DNA from: Amycolatopsis sp. WAC 01376
Lineage (GTDB): Bacteria > Actinomycetota > Actinomycetes > Mycobacteriales > Pseudonocardiaceae
Length of the DNA stretch: 64,000 bases
Direction: 5' to 3'
Assembly: GCF_003947415.1 (NCBI RefSeq)
Contig: NZ_QHKL01000009.1
Location: forward strand, 1 to 64,000
Positions 57,569 through 64,000 of this stretch are shown in pieces. Under the pieces are notes generated by a model. That model had not been told where the DNA came from. It searched no databases and worked only from the letters and a program-made list of their open reading frames with translations. Numbering within the stretch: position 1 is the first letter of the stretch; every line of letters begins with the position of its first letter. Both the position numbers and the translations under genes were made by a program.

Positions 57569-58159
57569 TCAGCGGCGCCGCCGGGCGACTCTCGACGCGA
57601 GGCCCGCGCCGATCAGGAGGAAGCCCGTCGCGAGCAGACCGCCGATGAAGAGCCAGCTCGTGACGCCGTAGGTGACGTCGTTCTGCGGCAGGTACTTCAC
57701 CAGGCGGAAGCCCCATTCCGGGACGGCGATGGTCGCCACGCCCGGCGCGACGCCCCAGACGAGACCGCCGAGGATCGGGCCGGTCGCCGAGAGCGCGCCG
57801 AGCAGCCCGACCGCCAGCAACAGGAGTCCGCCGCCCACGAGCAGGCCGATGCTCAAGACGTCACGCTGGGTGCTGAGCGTGGCCTGGACGAGCATCTGCT
57901 GCCGCAGGCCGCCCCAAGACAACAGGCCGAGGGCGACCGGCGTCAGGATCAGACCGCCCGCGCCACTGAGAACGCGACGCACGCCTCGGCCCGCGCGCGG
58001 GTCTTCGACGCCCAGGTCGTCGTCGAAGGGCGGCTCGTACGGTTCATACGACTCGACGTCCTCGTACGGCCTCCGCGGGTCTTTCGGTTCCTGCTCGTAC
58101 TCGCCGTACTCCTGGTAGTCCTCGTCGTCGTACTCCGCGACGTACCGGTGCGATGACAT
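57569..58159 (-). CDS. membrane protein, paralogue of the adjacent gene
   Basis: The 196-aa product has an acidic Tyr/Glu/Asp-rich cytoplasmic start (residues 1-60) and four hydrophobic helices (GGLILTPVALGLLSWGGLRQ, LLVGGGLLLLAVGLLGALSA, TGPILGGLVWGVAPGVATIA, TSWLFIGGLLATGFLLIGAG). It shares LTPVALGL, GGLLLL-VGLLGALS-LGPxxGGLVWGVxPG and ATGFLL(I/V)GAGLA with the next gene and probably arose by tandem duplication. Function unknown. Confidence 0.75.
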   Translation of the reverse strand: MSSHRYVAEYDDEDYQEYGEYEQEPKDPRRPYEDVESYEPYEPPFDDDLGVEDPRAGRGVRRVLSGAGGLILTPVALGLLSWGGLRQQMLVQATLSTQRDVLSIGLLVGGGLLLLAVGLLGALSATGPILGGLVWGVAPGVATIAVPEWGFRLVKYLPQNDVTYGVTSWLFIGGLLATGFLLIGAGLASRVARRRR

Positions 58160-58224
58160 GGGCGGGTCACCTCCCTTAACCGGACTACGGACGTCAGCCC
58201 CCTTCGGTTCACTTCGATCTCCGC

Positions 58225-58254
58225 GGATCGCGTTTAGCCCGCTAAACGCGATTC
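58225..58254. repeat. TTTAGC palindrome forming the end of the membrane-protein gene
   Basis: The core TTTAGCCCGCTAAA lies at 58233-58246, inside a longer palindrome ATCGCGTTTAGC-CC-GCTAAACGCGAT. It supplies the TAG stop (58242-58244) of the reverse-strand gene, whose last residues PNRV come from the flank. Confidence 0.85.
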
Positions 58255-58754
58255 GGGCGGCGCCGCGCGAGGGTGCCGGCCAGGCCTGCCCCGACGAGCA
58301 GGAATCCGCTCGCGAACAGGGCGCCCATCACCAGCCAGGTCACCAGGCCGACGCCGAGTTCGCGGCCGCCGAGGTCGTACATGGTGCTCATGACGCTCGG
58401 CCCGCCCAGGAAGGTGGTCAGTCCTGGCACCACTCCCCAGACCAGACCGCCGATCACCGGCCCCAGTCCGGACAGCGCGCCGAGAAGTGCGACGCCGAGC
58501 AGCAGAAGGCCGCCGACGATAAGCATGACCAAGCCGAGCGGGTCTTCGCCGACGGTGTAGGCCTGGGCGTACATCCGCTGCAGTCGTGAGCCGCCGTAGA
58601 TCACCAGGCCGAGAGCGACAGGTGTCAGCAGCACTCCGCCGAGCGCGCTGAGCACGCGCGGCACGGCCCGGCTCGTTTGCCTAGGCTGGGCGCCGTAAGG
58701 CTCCGGGGCCTGAGGCTGCTCGTACGGCGGCACAGCGTAGGGGTTGTTCGTCAT
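58242..58754 (-). CDS. membrane protein, paralogue of the adjacent gene
   Basis: The 170-aa product has a short Pro/Tyr-rich start (MTNNPYAVPPYEQPQAPEPY) and four helices (ALGGVLLTPVALGLVIYGGS, LGLVMLIVGGLLLLGVALLG, LGPVIGGLVWGVVPGLTTFL, LVTWLVMGALFASGFLLVGA). It is the twin of the 57569-58159 gene. ATG 58754 is chosen because AAAGGG lies close upstream; the frame extends to 58865 without homology. Its stop codon is part of the dispersed TTTAGC palindrome. Confidence 0.75.
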   Translation of the reverse strand: MTNNPYAVPPYEQPQAPEPYGAQPRQTSRAVPRVLSALGGVLLTPVALGLVIYGGSRLQRMYAQAYTVGEDPLGLVMLIVGGLLLLGVALLGALSGLGPVIGGLVWGVVPGLTTFLGGPSVMSTMYDLGGRELGVGLVTWLVMGALFASGFLLVGAGLAGTLARRRPNRV

Positions 58755-58993
58755 GGGAGCGCCCTTTCCGGTGGGCCGGCAGAGGAGTTTTGTTCGATGA
58801 TGTCGCGGCCCGCGCGGTTCCGTGACGGCCGGATGGCCGTCGTCCGACCGGGTGACGTCGGTCACAACGGCCTCGTGGAGACTTGATACCGACCACTACT
58901 GGAACCATCCAGGACCGTTAAGCAGTACGCTTGTACCGCTACCGGAGAGACTGAAGAAGAACGCGAAGATCCGCGGAAGGAGCACCGCTGCTC

Positions 58994-60217
58994 ATGGCCA
59001 AGATCAAGGTCCAGGGCACCGTCGTCGAGCTCGACGGCGATGAGATGACCCGCATCATTTGGCAGTTCATCAAGGACAGGCTGATCCACCCGTACCTTGA
59101 CGTGAACCTGGAGTACTACGACCTGGGTATCGAGGAGCGGGATCGCACCGACGACCAGGTCACCGTCGACTCGGCCAACGCGATCAAGAAGCACGGCGTC
59201 GGCGTCAAGTGCGCCACGATCACGCCGGACGAGGCGCGCGTCGAAGAGTTCGGCCTCAAGAAGATGTGGCTCTCGCCCAACGGCACGATCCGCAACATCC
59301 TCGGCGGCGTGATCTTCCGCGAGCCGATCGTCATCCAGAACATCCCGCGCCTGGTGCCCGGCTGGACCAAGCCGATCATCATCGGCCGTCACGCGCACGG
59401 TGACCAGTACAAGGCGACCAACTTCAAGGTCCCCGGTCCCGGCACGCTGACCATCAGCTACACCCCGGACGACGGCTCCGAGCCGATGGAGTTCGAGGTC
59501 GCGAAGTTCCCCGAGGGCGGCGGCGTCGCCATGGGCATGTACAACTACCGCAAGTCCATCGAGGACTTCGCGCGCGCCTCGCTGCAGTACGGCCTCGACC
59601 GTGAGTACCCGGTCTACATGTCGACCAAGAACACCATCCTGAAGGCCTACGACGGCATGTTCAAGGACGTGTTCGAGGAGATCTACCAGGCCGAGTTCAA
59701 GGCCGACTTCGACGCCAAGGGCATCTCCTACGAGCACCGCCTGATCGACGACATGGTCGCCGCGGCGATGAAGTGGGAGGGCGGCTACGTCTGGGCCTGC
59801 AAGAACTACGACGGTGACGTCCAGTCCGACACGGTCGCGCAGGGCTTCGGCTCGCTGGGCCTGATGACGTCGGTGCTGCGCACCCCGGACGGCAAGACCG
59901 TCGAGGCCGAGGCAGCGCACGGCACGGTGACCCGGCACTACCGCCAGCACCAGCAGGGCAAGCCGACCTCGACCAACCCGATCGCGTCCATCTACGCGTG
60001 GACCCGGGGCCTCGAGCACCGCGGCAAGCTGGACTCGAACCCGGAACTGATCGGGTTCGCGAACAAGCTGGAGCAGGTCGTCGTCGAGACCGTCGAGAGC
60101 GGCAAGATGACCAAGGACCTCGCGCTGCTGATCAGCAAGGACCAGGCCTTCCAGACCACCGAGGAGTTCCTCGCGACGCTGGACGCCAACCTGGCCAAGA
60201 AGATCGCCCAGGGCTGA
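58994..60217 (+). CDS. icd: NADP-dependent isocitrate dehydrogenase
   Basis: The 407-aa enzyme converts isocitrate to 2-oxoglutarate with NADP in the citric acid cycle. It is the homodimeric type shared with eukaryotes and Mycobacterium Icd1: LDGDEMTRIIWQFIKDRLIH, the substrate loop LSPNGTIRNILGG, IIIGRHAHGDQYKATNFKVP, IDDMVAAAMKWEGGYVWACK with catalytic Lys and metal-binding Asp, and AAHGTVTRHYRQHQQGKPTS. AAGGAG lies 12 nt before the ATG. With sucCD it gives the window two TCA cycle loci. Confidence 0.96.
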   Translation: MAKIKVQGTVVELDGDEMTRIIWQFIKDRLIHPYLDVNLEYYDLGIEERDRTDDQVTVDSANAIKKHGVGVKCATITPDEARVEEFGLKKMWLSPNGTIRNILGGVIFREPIVIQNIPRLVPGWTKPIIIGRHAHGDQYKATNFKVPGPGTLTISYTPDDGSEPMEFEVAKFPEGGGVAMGMYNYRKSIEDFARASLQYGLDREYPVYMSTKNTILKAYDGMFKDVFEEIYQAEFKADFDAKGISYEHRLIDDMVAAAMKWEGGYVWACKNYDGDVQSDTVAQGFGSLGLMTSVLRTPDGKTVEAEAAHGTVTRHYRQHQQGKPTSTNPIASIYAWTRGLEHRGKLDSNPELIGFANKLEQVVVETVESGKMTKDLALLISKDQAFQTTEEFLATLDANLAKKIAQG

Positions 60218-60234
60218 GTTCTTCAGCCAAGTAC

Positions 60235-60275
60235 GTGAAGGCCCCCTTCCCTCGCCGGAAGGGGGCCTTCGCGCA
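60235..60275 (+). terminator. terminator of icd
   Basis: AAGGCCCCCTTCC (60238-60250) pairs with GGAAGGGGGCCTT (60257-60269), extended by GTG/CAC outside. The arm sequence AAGTACGTGAAGGCCCC also occurs, in opposite direction, inside the element at 50876-51115. Confidence 0.85.
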
Positions 60276-60413
60276 CTTGTGACGGTGGGTAGCACGCCCG
60301 CCGACCGGTTGGCGCCTCCGGGTGGTTGGCAATCCGGGATCTGGGCGACCGCCCCGGCTTCTGCCACTCTGGACCGGACAGAAAACGATTCCCTTGTTCG
60401 AGGAGTGACCATC

Positions 60414-60719
60414 ATGGCCATCTCGAAACCGGTCTTGTTCATCGGCGGCGGACTGGCGCTCATCGTCGTCGTCGCCATCTCGGGACAGGACAGGGAGTCC
60501 AGCGCGTCCAGCCCGACCGGATGCCAGGTCGTGGTGACGGCCGACGTGCTCAACGCACGCGACGCCCCCGGCGGGCAGAAGATCGTCGGCAAGTACGTCA
60601 AGGACGCGAAGATCGACGCGCAGCCGGTGGTCGAGAACGGCTTCCGCAAGATCGCCGAGGGCAAATGGGTCTCCGCCGAGTTCGCGCCCCCGGTCGACGC
60701 CGCCAAATGCGGCCCGTGA
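60414..60719 (+). CDS. small membrane-anchored SH3-like protein
   Basis: The 101-aa product has an N-terminal helix (PVLFIGGGLALIVVVAISGQ) and an extracytoplasmic SH3b-like domain (CQVVVTADVLNARDAPGGQK, then GFRKIAEGKWVSAEFAPPVD) with a Cys at each end (TGCQVV, AAKCGP) likely to be disulfide-bonded. Such domains bind cell-wall components. ATG 60414 follows GAGGAGTGA. It is followed by a cluster of TTTAGC palindromes. Confidence 0.78.
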   Translation: MAISKPVLFIGGGLALIVVVAISGQDRESSASSPTGCQVVVTADVLNARDAPGGQKIVGKYVKDAKIDAQPVVENGFRKIAEGKWVSAEFAPPVDAAKCGP

Positions 60720-60725
60720 CCTGGG

Positions 60726-60890
60726 GCTTCGCGTTTAGCCCGCTAAAGGCGACAGGTCGGTGACCTGCGGCTTCGCGTTTAGCCCGCTAAAGGCGACAGG
60801 CCGGTGACCTGCGGCTTCGCGTTTAGCCCGCTAAAGGCGACTGGGCGCCCTGACCTGGGGGATCGCGATTAGCCCGCTAAACGCAAGTGG
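60726..60890. repeat. tandem array of TTTAGC palindromes (44-bp period)
   Basis: Cores lie at 60734-60747, 60778-60791 and 60822-60835, exactly 44 bp apart, with nearly identical linkers (GGTGACCTGCGGCTTCGCG), followed by a variant core ATTAGCCCGCTAAA at 60868-60881. The array lies between convergent genes and supplies the TAA stop of the MBL-hydrolase gene. It is a tandem repeat, not a CRISPR array: linkers do not vary as spacers do. Confidence 0.9.
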
Positions 60891-61612
60891 GCGCCTTCCT
60901 CGGCCGCCAGTACCTCGCCGCTGAACTCCTTCCGCGCTTCGGCGACCGAGACGTCGCGGTCGGAACCCGGCCAGAAGTGGGTCAGCAGCAGTCGCCGGGC
61001 ACCCGCGCGCTCGGCCCAGTACCCGGCCTCGCCCGCCGTCGACACAAGGCGCGGCGTCTCGTCGGGAGAAGGGCCCTGCAGCGTGGCGTCCGCGATGAGC
61101 AGGTCGGCGTCGCGCGCCAGTTCCGCCAGGATCGGGCTCGGCCCGCTGTCCCCGGTGTAGGCGACGGTGAGCCCGGGCGCGGTCAGCCGGACGCCGTGGT
61201 TCGGCACATGGTGCGGCAGCAGGAACGTGGTCATCCGGAACGGCCCGACCTCGCGTGGCCGGCCGAGTTCGAACACGTCGAAGATCGTCGTCGGATGCGG
61301 TCGCGGTTCCATCGCTTCGAGCCGCCGCACCGTGCCCGGCGTGCAGTGCAGCGGGATCCTCGGTTCGTCCGGCAGCCCATAGGCGCGGGCACGTCCGAGC
61401 GCGCTCACGTCGGCGCAGTGATCGGGATGTTCGTGCGTCACCACCACCGCGTCGACCCGGCCGCCAGGGCAGTGTTCGAACAGCCGTGACGCGGCGCCGT
61501 AACCGAGGTCGAGTACGACCTTGAAACCCTCGTGGACCAGGAGGAAGCCGGCGCAGGCCCGACCCGGTTCCGGCCAGGCGCCGCAGCTGCCCAGCACGGT
61601 CAGCTCGCTCAT
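60869..61612 (-). CDS. MBL-fold metallo-hydrolase
   Basis: The 247-aa product is a metallo-beta-lactamase-fold enzyme of the RNase Z-like type: VVVTHEHPDHCADVSALGRA (HxHxDH zinc ligands), LPHHVPNHGVRLT, VAYTGDSGPSPILAELARDA with the bridging Asp and LLLTHFWPGSDRDVSVAEAR with the last His. The substrate is unknown. The last residues LRLAG and the stop are encoded by the dispersed TTTAGC palindrome. Confidence 0.87.
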   Translation of the reverse strand: MSELTVLGSCGAWPEPGRACAGFLLVHEGFKVVLDLGYGAASRLFEHCPGGRVDAVVVTHEHPDHCADVSALGRARAYGLPDEPRIPLHCTPGTVRRLEAMEPRPHPTTIFDVFELGRPREVGPFRMTTFLLPHHVPNHGVRLTAPGLTVAYTGDSGPSPILAELARDADLLIADATLQGPSPDETPRLVSTAGEAGYWAERAGARRLLLTHFWPGSDRDVSVAEARKEFSGEVLAAEEGAHLRLAG

Positions 61613-61647
61613 GCGGGCAGTCTCGCAGAGCGCACGCCGTGCCGGTT

Positions 61648-61670
61648 CTGTCGGACCCCCCGGGTAGCGT
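61648..61670 (+). promoter_or_regulatory. PafBC-like (RecA-NDp) promoter of exonuclease III
   Basis: CTGTCGGAC at 61648-61656, an 8-nt spacer and TAGCGT at 61665-61670 fit TTGTCRGTG-N8-TANNNT, the DNA-damage promoter read by PafBC, except for the end of the first half. The -10 box lies 7 nt before the GTG start, so the transcript would be leaderless. Confidence 0.55.
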
Positions 61671-61677
61671 GCGACGA

Positions 61678-62475
61678 GTGCTGACCGTCTCCACTGTGAA
61701 TGTCAACGGCCTCCGTGCCGCCGCTAAAAAGGGCTTCGTCGAGTGGCTGGGCTCGACGAAGGCCGACGTCGTCGCCTGCCAGGAGGTCCGGGCCGAGCTC
61801 AAGGAGCTTCCGGCCGGTGCCGCCGCGCCCGAAGGCTGGCACGTGGTGCACGCGCCGTCGGTGCAGAAGGGGCGCAACGGCGTCATGCTCTTCAGCCGGG
61901 CCGAGCCGGAAGAGGTCCGCATCGGGTTCGGCGAGCCTGAATTCGAGGACAGCGGCCGGTACGCCGAGATCCACCTGCCGAACGTCGTGGTCGCGAGCCT
62001 GTACCTGCCCAGCGGCGACGTCGGAACCCCGCGCCAGGACGAGAAGGAACGCTTCATGGCGGCGTTCCTGCCGTACCTCGTCGACCTGCGCGCCAAGGCG
62101 GCGGCAGGCGGCCGTGAGGTCGTCGTCGTGGGCGACTGGAACATCGCCTACGACAAGACCGACCTGAAGAACTGGCGCGGCAACCAGAAGAGCTCGGGCT
62201 TCCTGCCGGAGGAGCGGGAGTGGCTCGGCCGCGTGTTCACCGAGGCCGGGTATGTCGACGTGCAGCGCAAGCTCGATCCGGAAGGCCCCGGCCCGTACAC
62301 CTGGTGGTCGTACCGCGGGAAGGCGTTCGACAACGACTCGGGCTGGCGCATCGACTGCCAGATCGCCACCCCCGGCCTTGCCGAGCGGTGTACTTCCGTC
62401 GTGGTCGAACGCGCCGAGTCCTACGACCAGCGCTGGTCCGACCACGCGCCGGTGACGGCGACGTACAGGGACTGA
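61678..62475 (+). CDS. xth: exodeoxyribonuclease III
   Basis: The 265-aa enzyme is an AP endonuclease/3' exonuclease of base excision repair: VSTVNVNGLRAAAKKGFVEW (Asn), DVVACQEVRAELKELP (Glu metal ligand), VVASLYLPSGDVGTPRQDEK, VVGDWNIAYDKTDLKN (Asp/Asn), WRIDCQIATPGL and the catalytic SDHAPVTATY (Asp-His). GTG 61678 follows a TAGCGT -10 box by 7 nt. The damage-type promoter fits its repair role. Confidence 0.94.
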   Translation: MLTVSTVNVNGLRAAAKKGFVEWLGSTKADVVACQEVRAELKELPAGAAAPEGWHVVHAPSVQKGRNGVMLFSRAEPEEVRIGFGEPEFEDSGRYAEIHLPNVVVASLYLPSGDVGTPRQDEKERFMAAFLPYLVDLRAKAAAGGREVVVVGDWNIAYDKTDLKNWRGNQKSSGFLPEEREWLGRVFTEAGYVDVQRKLDPEGPGPYTWWSYRGKAFDNDSGWRIDCQIATPGLAERCTSVVVERAESYDQRWSDHAPVTATYRD

Positions 62476-62593
62476 GCGGACGGCCGGATCCGTACTTCAA
62501 ACAGCAGGTGCTGGAGACACGGGAGCTTCTCTATGCAGCGTGACGCTCACGCTTACCTCGGATAATCTGCGCGCGGGAGATCCGGGGGTTGCG

Positions 62594-63469
62594 ATGGAAA
62601 CGAACGAGGCCAGGCGTATCGAGGCGACGAACGCCGAGCGCTACGCCATGTCCGGCCAGTACGGGTGGGAGTTCAGCCCGGACGCGCCGAACCTCCTGGA
62701 GCGGTGGACGGTGCTGCCGTTCAACCAGCGCGGGGACAAGCGGATGGCGTTCGGCGCGCTGAGCGGCGCGTATCAAGGGCTGCGGTTCAGCGTCTTCGAC
62801 TACCATCGCCGCCCGACGGTCACGAGCGTGCACACGCGGTGGACCAACAAGAAGGTCAACGAGCTCGACACGCTCTCGATCGACACGGTCTGGGTGGTCA
62901 CGCTTCCCGCGCCGATGCCGAACTTCCAGATCGTGTCGAGTATCGAGTCCGCCTGGGACGTCGAGCAGTACCCCGAGCCCGCCACGGCGGACCGGAAGTT
63001 CAACCGCTGGTACAAGCTGATCGACACCGACCCGAACGTCGCGATCGGTGTGCTGACGCCGCAAGTGGCCGCCACGATGCGGTCCTCGAAGTTGCACACC
63101 TGGTCGCTCGTCGGCGCGGAATTGGTCTACGTCGAGAATCCGACGTTCGGCCGGACCAAGCCGGACGAGATCCTCGCGACGCTCGGCAAGCTCGCGCAAC
63201 TGGTGTCGCTGCTGCCGTTCCACCTCGGCGGCGGACAGGCCGCCGCCCCGCCGCCACCACAACCCCAATACCCACCACTACCCCAGTACCCGCAACAGCC
63301 GTATCCGCCGCAGAATCCCGGGTATCCGCAGCAGTATCCGCCCCCGCAGCAGTACGGCCAGCCGCCGTATCCGCCGCAGCATCCGGGATATCCGCCGCCG
63401 CAATACCCGCCGCCGCAGTACCCGCAACCCGGGTATCCGCCGCCGGGTTATCCGCCGCGCGGCTACTGA
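62594..63469 (+). CDS. protein with Pro/Tyr-rich tail, unknown function
   Basis: The 291-aa product has a globular first 210 residues without a membrane segment (ATNAERYAMSGQYGWEFSPD, FGALSGAYQGLRFSVFDYHR, LSIDTVWVVTLPAPMPNFQI) and a tail of repeats such as PPPQYPPPQYPQPGYPPPGY. The globular part resembles actinobacterial proteins of unknown role that precede such tails. ATG 62594 follows CCGGGGG; GTG 62540 would add 18 residues. Its stop overlaps the stop of the convergent cupin gene. Confidence 0.7.
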   Translation: METNEARRIEATNAERYAMSGQYGWEFSPDAPNLLERWTVLPFNQRGDKRMAFGALSGAYQGLRFSVFDYHRRPTVTSVHTRWTNKKVNELDTLSIDTVWVVTLPAPMPNFQIVSSIESAWDVEQYPEPATADRKFNRWYKLIDTDPNVAIGVLTPQVAATMRSSKLHTWSLVGAELVYVENPTFGRTKPDEILATLGKLAQLVSLLPFHLGGGQAAAPPPPQPQYPPLPQYPQQPYPPQNPGYPQQYPPPQQYGQPPYPPQHPGYPPPQYPPPQYPQPGYPPPGYPPRGY

Positions 63470-63963
63470 CGGGCCTTCGCGCTCTCCGTCCACACTGGAC
63501 TTTCGACGAAGTGGTTGTCGAACTTTTCCTGACTGTCCAAGAGATCCTGGACGGTCGCTTCGCCGTGCCCGACTTTTTCCAGTAGACGGAAGTAGCCGAA
63601 CCGTTCCACGCCGGGGATGAACACGATCAGTACGTCCGCCGACGAGTCCGCGGCCGCACGGAAAGCGTGTGTGGTCAGTGGTGGGACGACGAGCATGTCG
63701 CCCTCGGCAACGGTGACGATCTCTTCTCCCACAAGGACTTCGAGCTTTCCGCCGAGCATGAAGAACATCTCGGAGGAGCCGGTGTGATAGTGCGGCGCCG
63801 CTCCATCGGCGCCGACACCCAGCTGTGTTCTCGCGCTGCTCATGACTCCGCCTGTGGTCGAGACATCGGCGAGCAGGGTGACGAGAGTGGGGGCCGCGCC
63901 GACGGTCTCGGCTTCGGCGGCGCGGACGAGGACGGGTTCACGGGTTTCCACGCGTTGAGTCAT
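63463..63963 (-). CDS. cupin-domain protein
   Basis: The 166-aa product has a single cupin barrel: GADGAAPHYHTGSSEMFFML (motif 1, HxH and Glu), GGKLEVLVGEEIVTVAEGDM and LVVPPLTTHAFRAAADSSAD (motif 2, His). It is probably a small metal-binding enzyme or sensor; its substrate is unknown. The C-terminal 40 residues form a helical tail (GYFRLLEKVGHGEATVQDLL). ATG 63963 lies close to the right edge; its promoter is only partly inside the window. Confidence 0.88.
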   Translation of the reverse strand: MTQRVETREPVLVRAAEAETVGAAPTLVTLLADVSTTGGVMSSARTQLGVGADGAAPHYHTGSSEMFFMLGGKLEVLVGEEIVTVAEGDMLVVPPLTTHAFRAAADSSADVLIVFIPGVERFGYFRLLEKVGHGEATVQDLLDSQEKFDNHFVESPVWTESAKARQ

Positions 63964-64000
63964 GCCAATGATAGTTCCACCGCTGATAGTTCGCTGTCAA

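Noticed and set aside
60726..60890. CRISPR array
   Set aside because: Units repeat every 44 bp, but the linkers are nearly identical rather than unique spacers, and no cas gene is present.

Overview
The window is high-GC actinobacterial chromosome with GTG, TTG and ATG starts, GGAGG-type ribosome sites and many apparently leaderless genes. The order chorismate mutase, pcrA/uvrD1, M23 peptidase, sucC, sucD, DUF5336 protein, PerM-like protein, purN, purH matches, from memory, Mycobacterium tuberculosis Rv0948c-Rv0957. Gene content and the style of intergenic repeats suggest Pseudonocardiaceae, most likely Amycolatopsis. This is inference; no database was searched.

Layout. 1-1,360: a slightly AT-richer edge with a broken DnaB-type helicase fragment and a small secreted protein. 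1,366-9,940: a PspC-fused histidine kinase with its LuxR-type regulator, an EamA exporter divergent from a LysR regulator, an alpha/beta hydrolase, and a Ser/Thr kinase followed by a probable pseudokinase. 10,160-13,143: three membrane proteins of unknown role. 13,558-28,399: the conserved core block (chorismate mutase, PcrA, an unstudied small Cys protein with a LexA box, M23 peptidase, succinyl-CoA synthetase, PerM-like protein, PurN, PurH). 28,580-32,506: accessory enzymes. 32,699-39,558: the SOS mutasome imuA'-imuB-(50-aa ORF)-dnaE2 behind an exact LexA box. 39,585-45,269: hemerythrin, a VOC protein, a retron (structured RNA plus reverse transcriptase), a pentapeptide-repeat protein, and a long TNT-domain NAD glycohydrolase-type toxin. 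45,382-55,580: MFS exporters with an ArsR regulator, GNAT and methyltransferase genes, HhH-GPD glycosylase with lysG/lysE, aldo/keto reductase, epimerase and an Lrp regulator. 55,691-64,000: secreted lipase, DUF2203-methyltransferase fusion, twin membrane proteins, NADP-isocitrate dehydrogenase, MBL hydrolase, exonuclease III and a cupin.

The strongest new observation is the retron at 40,731-41,931. A TAGGGT promoter leads into a 16-bp sequence whose exact reverse complement lies 137 bp downstream. Between the two arms are an AGC branch-site candidate, two short hairpins and a long msd-like hairpin, and a reverse transcriptase with YADD and VAGLVVN motifs follows. The second is a palindromic element (core TTTAGCSSGCTAAA), found about 17 times, only between genes or at their 3' ends, where three times it supplies the stop codon. 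The third is a set of DNA-damage promoters: two exact LexA boxes and two PafBC-like (RecA-NDp) promoters, tying a 116-aa Cys protein, the mutasome and exonuclease III to damage responses.
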